From contig DEAF01000006.1 of assembly GCA_002346625.1 (NCBI GenBank), forward strand, positions 1 to 36,662: 36,662 nucleotides of DNA, given 5' to 3'. Both the position numbers and the translations under genes were made by a program. The notes under the pieces are model-generated. The model had not been told where the DNA came from, searched no databases, and worked only from the letters and a program-made list of their open reading frames with translations. Within the stretch, counting starts at the first letter, position 1. Every line of letters begins with the position of its first letter. Source of the DNA: Gemmatimonadales bacterium UBA2989 (GTDB lineage: Bacteria > Gemmatimonadota > Gemmatimonadetes > Longimicrobiales > Gaopeijiaceae). This document shows, one piece after another, positions 14,451-21,545 of the stretch.

Positions 14451-16003
14451 CTATCTTCATTATCTTCAGAAACCATGTGTTGTCGGGCACTCATGCGATG
14501 CCAGACAGCCCTAACACCAGTCACTAATCCCAGCCATAACAGTACAAAAGCTACTGTCCATCCAAACAATCTTGGAAAAAAACCTACCACAAAAGCAGCT
14601 GTGATAGCTACTACAGATACGGTGCCCAGAATAGTACGATCCTCTCGACCCAAAATTCTGTGGCCTGCCAAAGCTCCTCCAAATGACGCACTAGCACGTA
14701 CAAACTGAGCAAGACGCCATTGTCTGGTATTTTTCCTGGTTTCCTTGAGTGCTTCTAGTCGCTTAGTGAAACCTTTCTCAGGATCTAGGGGGATTTGTGT
14801 GATTTTTTTGAACTCAGGCAAGCGATCTTCATGAGTAATTATATATGATTTTCGGCTGCCAGGGAGAATTACTTCTGAAGAATATCCTAGATCCTCAAGG
14901 AATAAAATCTCAAGCTGCTCAGCAAGGGGTGCATCCATGACACCAACATCAATTTCCCAATTACCCAAAAGGCTCCAGGCATTCAAATTACTGGATCCTA
15001 CACGGCACCAGATCCCATCAGCCACTGCACTTTTCGCATGGATCATGGGGCCTTCCCATTCAAAAAGACGAACACCGTGATCTAAAAGATAACGATACCC
15101 TGCCCTCGATAAACTTCCCACAAGAGGCCAATTATTATTAGCGGGCACCAACAGTCGAACATCGACCCCTGCACGGGCCGCTTCAGTCATTGCCTCAGCA
15201 ACTATGCCCGGTGCTACAAAGTAAGGGTCCGTAATCCAAAGGCGCTCTTTTGCCATAGCAGCTACGAGAGAGAGTGTCCTCATAACACGACTTCTCCTTG
15301 GCTCACCTTCGATCAGCCAAACCGATGTATCTCCTGCTCGAGCCACCTGTCCTTCTAGGTAGTTGCTAGGTATAGATTCTCCCATAACATTCCATATGCG
15401 TTCAAACGCACGAGCTGCTACTGCTACTGCGGGGCCTTGTATCTCTAAGCCAGTATCTCGCCAGGGAGGATAGTCATTACTACCTGCCCATTCTTGGCCG
15501 ACACAGAACCCTCCAGCAAATGCAACCTTCCCATCTACAACCACAAGTTTGCGGTGGTCTCGCTGAAAAATACCGTAGGGATCCTGAAATGATGGACGAT
15601 TAAAAGACCTGACTTCGACACCCGACTGCCGGAAGGGCTTCCAATAGCTACGTGACGTTGCCCAACATCCTACCCAATCATAGAGGACTCGTACTTCCAC
15701 ACCCTGGCGAGATTTTTCGATCAATATATCCCGGAAAATACGCCCTATTCTGTCATTTCTAATAATGTAATTTTCAAAGTGAACGTAATGTTCTGCAGCA
15801 TTAATAGCATCAATCCAAGTATCAAAGGTGGACGGGCCATCAAACTGTAGTCCTACCTTGTTACCGGGTATCTCAGGTGACCCAGTAGCACGTGCAAGAA
15901 CATTAGCTTTCATGTCCCATAACCCACCTCTGTTGGGAACTAATCGGTCAGTAGCGGATTGAGATAAGATTCTATCTGTTGTATTGGAATCACTTGTAAG
16001 CAT
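14447..16003 (-). CDS. Cardiolipin synthase-like phospholipase D family protein
   Basis: A 518-residue protein with two HKD motifs: H150-x-K152-x4-D157 ('DHRKLVVVDGKVAFAGG') and H322-x-K324-x4-D329 ('IHAKSAVADGIWCRVGSSNL'). The pair builds one active site that transfers a phosphatidyl group, giving cardiolipin or a related lipid. Unlike typical bacterial cardiolipin synthases, there are no N-terminal membrane helices; instead one or two hydrophobic helices lie near the C-terminus (about 455-500). That arrangement resembles the YbhO/ClsB branch more than ClsA, but the C-terminal membrane anchor is unusual. Start ATG 16001-16003 has a weak SD. It is followed by ccdA with a 4-bp overlap. Confidence 0.85.
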   Translation of the reverse strand: MLTSDSNTTDRILSQSATDRLVPNRGGLWDMKANVLARATGSPEIPGNKVGLQFDGPSTFDTWIDAINAAEHYVHFENYIIRNDRIGRIFRDILIEKSRQGVEVRVLYDWVGCWATSRSYWKPFRQSGVEVRSFNRPSFQDPYGIFQRDHRKLVVVDGKVAFAGGFCVGQEWAGSNDYPPWRDTGLEIQGPAVAVAARAFERIWNVMGESIPSNYLEGQVARAGDTSVWLIEGEPRRSRVMRTLSLVAAMAKERLWITDPYFVAPGIVAEAMTEAARAGVDVRLLVPANNNWPLVGSLSRAGYRYLLDHGVRLFEWEGPMIHAKSAVADGIWCRVGSSNLNAWSLLGNWEIDVGVMDAPLAEQLEILFLEDLGYSSEVILPGSRKSYIITHEDRLPEFKKITQIPLDPEKGFTKRLEALKETRKNTRQWRLAQFVRASASFGGALAGHRILGREDRTILGTVSVVAITAAFVVGFFPRLFGWTVAFVLLWLGLVTGVRAVWHRMSARQHMVSEDNEDR

Positions 16004-16054
16004 TGGTTGTCTTGTCTTTAGTCAGATACATCTAGGCTCTTGGTAAACTGACTT

Positions 16055-16996
16055 TTATTCCTTTGCAAATCGGTATCCGATTAGCTTATATACCAACTTA
16101 GCTATCAAAAAGTCTGGGGCATGTACTGCAGGATTAGGTGCAAGTTCTACTACATCGCAAGCCACTACTGTTCTCTCTTGGAACACCCTCCTTAGAAATT
16201 TAAGTGTACGATACCAATCTCCTCCCCCTGGCTCTGGGGTTCCCGTCGAAGGAACCAATGAAGGATCGAAATAATCCACGTCTATAGTTAAATAGACATT
16301 ACTTTTTAAGGCTCCTATTGCTCGATCCATCCAGGCATCGTTACTCTGCATTTCGTCAGACCAAATCAAGGTTATATTATCGTTAGTATTGGCTTTCTTG
16401 GCCTCTTCCTCACTTACTCCCCTTACTCCCACCGAAACCAAGTCTGCCACTTCAACAACTTTGGTCATTGCACAAGCATGTGAGTAGGTCGAGCCTTCAA
16501 ACTCAGTTCTTAGATCTAAGTGGGCATCAAGCTGAAGGACACTCATGTCCCCATCAACCTTAGATGCTTGAGTTCTGACCGCAGGAAAAGATATGGTGTG
16601 TTCTCCTCCGAGCATTATAAGAAAACGATCATCAATGACTTCAACTACACGAGCATATGCTGTTTCTAGCTCATCCATTGCCCCAGGAACGCTATCACGT
16701 ATTAACCTCAAGTCTGGAAAAGTATGAATGCCAACATTTGAAGGGGATGTGTCGAGTTCCTGATCATATAGTTCTATGTGTCGTGAAGCTTCGATAATAG
16801 CTGAAGGACCTTTTTGTGCTCCACCCTCATAGCTAGTCGTGCTTTCATACGGAACAGGAACAATAACAACCTTACATGTCTTGAAGTTGCTAATATCTTC
16901 GTCTAACCCAAGAAAACCGTGAGGAAACCCCCACGGTAGATCAGATAGGCTTGGATGGATCCGCCCAGAATGATTCAGATATCCTCTATGGGACAA
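16055..16996 (-). CDS. speB: Agmatinase/arginase-family ureohydrolase
   Basis: A 313-residue manganese ureohydrolase. All metal ligands are visible: H133 in GGEHT, D157-x-H159-x-D161 in LDAHLDLR, and D239-x-D241 in TIDVDYFDP; 'TGTPEPGGG' is the substrate-loop signature typical of agmatinases. Agmatinase splits agmatine to putrescine and urea; guanidinobutyrase or a related guanidino-acid hydrolase is also possible. Start is TTG 16994-16996, preceded by GAGGG with a 6-nt spacer; this overlaps the end of the fur gene by 22 bp, so it is probably translated from the same message as the regulator. The symbol is by family only. Confidence 0.87.
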   Translation of the reverse strand: MSHRGYLNHSGRIHPSLSDLPWGFPHGFLGLDEDISNFKTCKVVIVPVPYESTTSYEGGAQKGPSAIIEASRHIELYDQELDTSPSNVGIHTFPDLRLIRDSVPGAMDELETAYARVVEVIDDRFLIMLGGEHTISFPAVRTQASKVDGDMSVLQLDAHLDLRTEFEGSTYSHACAMTKVVEVADLVSVGVRGVSEEEAKKANTNDNITLIWSDEMQSNDAWMDRAIGALKSNVYLTIDVDYFDPSLVPSTGTPEPGGGDWYRTLKFLRRVFQERTVVACDVVELAPNPAVHAPDFLIAKLVYKLIGYRFAKE

Positions 16997-17475
16997 GCTA
17001 GACCCTCAGGTTTGAGATCGATCCCTGACCCTAAACACTTTTTACAGAGGCCATATATTTCCAATTTATGGCGAGCAGGCTTAAAACCGTGTTGTGAGCT
17101 TATGTAATCCTCGATCCGGGAAAGATCTGGACTTTGAAATTCGAGAACTTGTCCACAGTTAAGACAAATTAGATGTTGATGAATAGGCTCTCGGGAAAGG
17201 CGATGCTCATACCTTTTAAAGCCTTCTCCAAAATCATGAGAAGCAGCTAATTTGCTCTTCACAAGAAGATCAAGCGTGCGATATATGGTTGCCTTCCCAA
17301 TCTTCTCTCCACTTGAGCTAAGTTCTCGATCAATATCGTCCACTGACAGGTGATCATCGGAACTGAATATCATGGAAGCTATTACCTCGCGTTGATTTGT
17401 TACCGGTAGACCCTGCTCCCTAAGATAGCGCCCAAAGAGCCTGACAAATGGTGACCGATCTTGTAACATTTTCAT
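16975..17475 (-). CDS. Fur-family metal-dependent regulator
   Basis: A 166-residue Fur-superfamily repressor: N-terminal winged helix (about 15-85, with 'VTNQREVIASMIF', 'GKATIYRTLDLLV'), then the metal-binding dimer domain ('PIHQHLICLNCGQVLEF' with H99, H101, C104, C107 and a second zinc pair C144/C147 in LCKKC). The full structural zinc site is present. Whether it senses iron, zinc, manganese or peroxide cannot be told from the sequence. Start ATG 17473-17475 overlaps the preceding gene's stop by 4 bp, and its own end overlaps the agmatinase-type gene, so three genes form one tight unit. Targets are unknown; I found no convincing Fur box in the window. Confidence 0.92.
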   Translation of the reverse strand: MKMLQDRSPFVRLFGRYLREQGLPVTNQREVIASMIFSSDDHLSVDDIDRELSSSGEKIGKATIYRTLDLLVKSKLAASHDFGEGFKRYEHRLSREPIHQHLICLNCGQVLEFQSPDLSRIEDYISSQHGFKPARHKLEIYGLCKKCLGSGIDLKPEGLACPIEDI

Positions 17476-17891
17476 GCTTCCATATCATCTAATAATGATG
17501 GATCAAATTCATTCATTAATTCCTGAAATTTTTTTGGATTGCCAGCTATTTTAACCATTCTAGGCTTACCAAGATCGATTTCACTTCTCCGTACTACACC
17601 AGCTATAACCCGAGAGAGCCGATCGTCTGGTGCTCGACCTTGCTCAATCATCTCAGAGTCCACATTCAGTGCTGTTCCTGACCTTTCAGCTGAATATTGT
17701 GCCGTATATAAGATTCTTTTGCCACTTTCAGTGAAACAACTGACGGCGACCAAGCCAAGTTCTTTCCTCTTATTAACCAAAGGAGGGAAAACCCATAGCC
17801 GGTCGATTTCTACCTCGCCCAATGTACGGGCCATCATCTGTAGCGTCCTTGGAATAGCCTCCGGCACACCTGGACCAAAAGCATCCTTCAC
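17472..17891 (-). CDS. Conserved hypothetical protein upstream of Fur gene
   Basis: A 139-residue soluble protein I do not recognise. It shows a beta-rich core: 'IDRLWVFPPLVNKRKELGLV' then 'AVSCFTESGKRILYTAQYSA', followed by a helical C-terminal half with a charged end. There are no cysteine or histidine metal motifs, signal peptide or membrane segment. The GTG start at 17889-17891 has GGAG 7 nt upstream, and its stop overlaps the fur start by 4 bp, so it is a real gene translated with the regulator. The coupling hints at a role in the same response, but no function can be given. Confidence 0.7.
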   Translation of the reverse strand: MKDAFGPGVPEAIPRTLQMMARTLGEVEIDRLWVFPPLVNKRKELGLVAVSCFTESGKRILYTAQYSAERSGTALNVDSEMIEQGRAPDDRLSRVIAGVVRRSEIDLGKPRMVKIAGNPKKFQELMNEFDPSLLDDMEA

Positions 17892-17979
17892 AGAATTTCT
17901 CCATGTTCAATACTTATAGTAAGCTCAGATCTTATCATGGGGGAATTTATATTCCCACCCCTACTTACGCCTACACATC

Positions 17980-19008
17980 TTATCGTTTATTTCTTAATAT
18001 CTTTACAGCTGCTATAGTCTCCGACACAACCTCATTACGTACCTGCTCCAAACTCCCATGAATCATTGCACCTGAAGCACGAACATGGCCTCCTCCCCCA
18101 AAGCTCCGGGCCAGCTCATTAACATCCACCGCTCCGTTGGATCGGAAAGAGATTTTCACGCTGTCTTTTGTCGGATTCCAAAATAGAATGCCTACCTCAA
18201 CACCTTCAATTGATCTTGGATAGTCAACAAATCCTTCGAGATCTTCAGCTGTAGCAGCCAAATCCTGATAGTCCTTAGATGGTACAGTCATCCATGCTAC
18301 CCTAGAATCGTCATCTACCTTAAGCTCTCCAAGAGCACTCCGGAGCAACTTAAAGTGCCGGTACGAAAAAGTCCCATAGAAACGGCGGTACATTTCTTCG
18401 GGATCAACACCTCGCCGAATAAGTTCGGCTACGATGTTGTGGCTGGCTGGAGTTGAGTTGCTGAAGCGAAACGATCCTGTGTCAGTGAGTATGGCCACGT
18501 AAATTGCTAAGTCTGCCACATCTAGCCATGGTCCACCAGCTTTCATAATAATATCGAACACAAGCTCTCCGGTAGCAGAAGCAGTAGAATCACGGAATGA
18601 AAATCCCCCTATTGGTTTATCTCCGACAGGGTGGTGGTCAATGACCACGGTAGTAAGATTCTCAATCAGAGGCTTTATTCTTCCTATGCGTTCCGCTTCA
18701 CTGGCATCTAGAACAATCGCTACATCAGCACCGTAGCAACACTCAACTGTTTCCTGTTCCGAAGGATCTAATACCCATGATTCATCGGGAACCAGGAATC
18801 TAAGTGACTGTGGAATGGGAGTTGGGTTTACGATATAAGATTTAGTTCCTCTGGCACGTAGCCAGGTTGCCAAAGCTACTTCAGATCCAATACCGTCTCC
18901 GTCAGCATTTATATGCGTAGTTAGAATAGCACACTCCCTACCGTCCAATGAATCCAAAACCTTCTGGACAGAATCGTATCTGGATTCTGGAGTCTGATAT
19001 GTCATCAT
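17980..19008 (-). CDS. nrnA: NrnA-type DHH phosphoesterase (nanoRNase / pAp phosphatase)
   Basis: A 342-residue DHH-DHHA1 protein. Motifs: 'THINADGDGIGSEVALATWL' (motif I), an aspartate in VLDASEAERIG, the eponymous 'VIDHHPVGDKP', 'ILTDTGSFRFSNS', and the C-terminal substrate clamp 'RSFGGGGHVRASGAMI'. The layout matches NrnA, which degrades 2-5 nt RNA fragments and dephosphorylates 3'-phosphoadenosine 5'-phosphate (pAp). It lies 24 bp downstream of the DedA-CoaE-PHP fusion gene on the same strand and is very likely co-transcribed. A link between the two through 3'-phosphoadenosine chemistry is plausible. Start ATG 19006-19008 (a second ATG follows directly). Confidence 0.93.
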   Translation of the reverse strand: MMTYQTPESRYDSVQKVLDSLDGRECAILTTHINADGDGIGSEVALATWLRARGTKSYIVNPTPIPQSLRFLVPDESWVLDPSEQETVECCYGADVAIVLDASEAERIGRIKPLIENLTTVVIDHHPVGDKPIGGFSFRDSTASATGELVFDIIMKAGGPWLDVADLAIYVAILTDTGSFRFSNSTPASHNIVAELIRRGVDPEEMYRRFYGTFSYRHFKLLRSALGELKVDDDSRVAWMTVPSKDYQDLAATAEDLEGFVDYPRSIEGVEVGILFWNPTKDSVKISFRSNGAVDVNELARSFGGGGHVRASGAMIHGSLEQVRNEVVSETIAAVKILRNKR

Positions 19009-19032
19009 AGATAGATCGCTAGTCGCTACTTC

Positions 19033-20931
19033 TTAAAATGGGAATTGTTTCCTGAATTTTGCCCAAGTGGAGGCCAGGTGAACAGACCATGGTGTTGTTG
19101 CGCCACGTATTTGTGCAGTAGCCAAAGCTTCCAGAAGTAAAGCAGGCTCATTCGGGTGATCAACAACCTCAATGAACGCACCTGCAACTTCTCCAATAGT
19201 GTGAGCATCGGAACCGGCCCCTCTTGCCTTAGACCATCGGGCAGCCAACTCTTCTCCAGGTTTGTTCAAGGAACCCGGATGAAGCCGTCCGTTGAAAACT
19301 TCAACTACATCTACTAGTGGAACAAGCTCTTCAGCATAACGACCCGACCCGCCTTTACCACGGGCATAGGGATGTGGCAGGTACACAATCCCTCCCTGCT
19401 CTCCGATAATACGGCAAACTTCCTTGGCAGGAATTCCTTTGGGGATCTCTTCTTTTATGTAGAGGCCAATGACATCAATGCCCTCTGCCGTACTAACCTC
19501 CTCACCTGGAATCACTGAATCCGGAAATTCTTTGGCCATATCCAAAGCCATTGCCAAACAATTGTGATCGGTGATAGCTATGCGTTGGACACCTCTATTT
19601 TGAGCGGCCTCAAGAACACGGTATGGATCTGAAAGGCAATCAAAAGAAGCTCTGGTGTGGAGATGCATATCAATCCTTATTCTTCCTGACGACGGACCCT
19701 GGTCGCTCCGGGGTTGCTTGCGTATCTGATCCAAAATTTCGTGAGCCGATAACATTAGATCTTCAGGGAGGCGATCATTAACCAACACGTAATCTGCCTT
19801 GTTTCTTTTGAACTCGGGAGCCATCTGGCTGGCAATAATCTTCCGTGCTTCTTCTGCGTCTAGGCCTCGACCGCTGGTTAACCTAGACATCCGGATATCC
19901 TCTGGAGCATCTACCAGAACAGTCACATCAAAATCATCTTCTAAGCCAGCTTCAAATAGGAGTGGCACCTCTGATACAGTGATCGCAACACCCTCGTTTA
20001 ACCTTTCCCTGGTCCATCTATCTCTAAGCACCCAAATACGCGGATGGAGAATTGCTTCAAGGTTATCACGTGCATCTTTATCATTAAATATTTTGTGGCG
20101 AAGGACCTTCCTATTTAGAGATCCGTCCGCATTCAAAATATCTTTTCCGAATGCACTTACAATCTCTTCTAGGCCTGGACTTCCGATTTTCACAGCTTCC
20201 CGTGCTAATTCGTCAGCACTTACAACCGAAATGCCTTCGCCTGACCAGCACTTGGCAACTGCAGATTTGCCGGCAGCTACATTTCCGGTAAGCCCTATAG
20301 ACAGATGGCCCCCGGTACTCGAAGAACCAAGAATACGATTCTTAAAGAACAAAAACAGCACAATAGCACTTAGGGTAATAACAGCCACCCAGAACGTACC
20401 TAGATATTCCATTCCAATCTGCCATCCGCGTGCGACACCATATGCAAAACTCAACCCCATCACCGCCCATCCAACGACACCCAAAAAATCAAATACGAGA
20501 AAGCGACGATAGGACACTCGTGTAGACCCTGCGAACAATGGCATGAGGGTGCGTACAAAAGGAATCATACGTGCACAGCTTATAGATAATATCCCATAAC
20601 GTCCAAATAGAGTTGAGGCTCTATCATGGTAAATCAGAAGGTTCTTTCTCCAGGTTAATCTGGTCAGATGTCTTTTGTTGTACAAGAAACGATTGCCCCC
20701 AAAACGTCCCAGCATAAAACCGCATGAATCGCCGAGTGTGGCGCCCAATAAAATAGCAACTACCACCGTTACAAAGTTTAAGTGGCCCTCCAAAACTAGG
20801 GCGGTCGCAGCAATAATCGTAATTTCTGTAGGAACAATTATGCCTATAATTAGAGCTGTCTCTAACATGGCCATAGCACCAATAAAGAAGGGTCCGTAGG
20901 TTGCTATGTTAGTGCTAATCAACTCGATCAT
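19033..20931 (-). CDS. coaE: DedA membrane / dephospho-CoA kinase / PHP phosphoesterase fusion
   Basis: An unbroken 632-residue reading frame with three domains. Residues 1-200 are a DedA/SNARE-associated membrane domain (several helices, E24, the 'FGRYGILSISCARMIPFVRT' motif at about 109-128). Residues 210-405 are dephospho-CoA kinase, which completes CoA by 3'-phosphorylation: P-loop GLTGNVAAGKS at 213-223, SADELARE, ILHPRIW, and PLLFEAGL; the domain has normal CoaE length. Residues 417-590 are a PHP metal phosphoesterase domain with H423, H425, D455, H456, E478, H520, D575 and H577. Linkers are short (about 10 residues each), and no internal start or frameshift is evident. I know of no characterised protein with this layout. 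It is followed by nrnA after 24 bp. No other CoaE is in the window, so this is probably the cell's copy. Confidence 0.93.
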   Translation of the reverse strand: MIELISTNIATYGPFFIGAMAMLETALIIGIIVPTEITIIAATALVLEGHLNFVTVVVAILLGATLGDSCGFMLGRFGGNRFLYNKRHLTRLTWRKNLLIYHDRASTLFGRYGILSISCARMIPFVRTLMPLFAGSTRVSYRRFLVFDFLGVVGWAVMGLSFAYGVARGWQIGMEYLGTFWVAVITLSAIVLFLFFKNRILGSSSTGGHLSIGLTGNVAAGKSAVAKCWSGEGISVVSADELAREAVKIGSPGLEEIVSAFGKDILNADGSLNRKVLRHKIFNDKDARDNLEAILHPRIWVLRDRWTRERLNEGVAITVSEVPLLFEAGLEDDFDVTVLVDAPEDIRMSRLTSGRGLDAEEARKIIASQMAPEFKRNKADYVLVNDRLPEDLMLSAHEILDQIRKQPRSDQGPSSGRIRIDMHLHTRASFDCLSDPYRVLEAAQNRGVQRIAITDHNCLAMALDMAKEFPDSVIPGEEVSTAEGIDVIGLYIKEEIPKGIPAKEVCRIIGEQGGIVYLPHPYARGKGGSGRYAEELVPLVDVVEVFNGRLHPGSLNKPGEELAARWSKARGAGSDAHTIGEVAGAFIEVVDHPNEPALLLEALATAQIRGATTPWSVHLASTWAKFRKQFPF

Positions 20932-21058
20932 GATTAGGTAACTGCCAATTTTTTGCTAGAGAAGCCATCTTCAATAAAGAAGTTGCTAGAACAGAATACC
21001 ACCGATCTACTCTTGGCTATTTTTCTATCCGTTTATTAAAAGAACCTGATTGTGAATA
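20932..21058. other. Short intergenic spacer
   Basis: 127 bp between the fusion gene start and the end of the small 96-residue gene, all on the minus strand. It must hold the promoter of the DedA-CoaE-PHP gene. The sequence is AT-rich, with no obvious dyad or terminator. Confidence 0.4.
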
Positions 21059-21349
21059 TTACTCAGGTTGGTCCAATTTCTTAACTTTCATGAGTTTACG
21101 CATATCATATGCCCAACGTAAATATCGCTCTACATCAGTTGCGGCAGGTGCTGCACCAGTATCACCGTATGCCGTATCCATACGCCATCTCATATAGTTT
21201 CTCGGTGGGATGGGAAGGAAGGGAGGTCGCAGGTACCATCGTTTCGACCTAAATGCCCAAGCAGCACTCAAAATTATGGGAACGAGTGAAGGTTTTTTGA
21301 TAGCTGCTTTTACGAGTCTTATATATATGTTTTCTGGGAGGATTCTCAC
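21059..21349 (-). CDS. Conserved hypothetical small basic protein
   Basis: A 96-residue protein with no named domain that I can assign. It has a basic N-terminal helix ('RLVKAAIKKPSLVPIILSAA'), a proline- and tryptophan-rich middle ('RWYLRPPFLPIPPRNYMRWR'), a 'DTAYGDTG' segment, and a helical charged tail (YLRWAYDMRKLMKVKKLD). The pattern is reminiscent of short conserved proteins seen in several phyla, but I cannot name a function. The predicted start is GTG 21347-21349; the frame stays open about 24 codons further up without a good SD. It is divergent from the YyaL-type gene. Confidence 0.6.
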   Translation of the reverse strand: MRILPENIYIRLVKAAIKKPSLVPIILSAAWAFRSKRWYLRPPFLPIPPRNYMRWRMDTAYGDTGAAPAATDVERYLRWAYDMRKLMKVKKLDQPE

Positions 21350-21545
21350 GACCTTAAACCCATCTGAAAAAGCAACTGGAAAAATCAGGCATAAACAAAT
21401 CTACCTGTGCACCTAAACGAATTCAACGATCGTTGTCCTTGGAGATTTGTGTTTACGCATCAGAAAAATCATAAGTTTTCTGGTGTAGGAGGACCAAAAA
21501 AAAACTATTATAGAATTTCCAACAAATGATAATCAGGAGTTGAAG

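Noticed and set aside
19799..20512. Long plus-strand open frame (237 codons) inside the DedA-CoaE-PHP gene
   Set aside because: It lies fully antisense to a coding region with clear domain motifs; its own translation is Ser/Arg/Pro-rich with no recognisable domain, typical of a shadow frame.
21526..21535. Half Fur-box-like ATGATAATCA before the YyaL-type gene
   Set aside because: Only a partial match, overlapping the SD region of the gene and without a second half; it is likely chance in AT-rich sequence.
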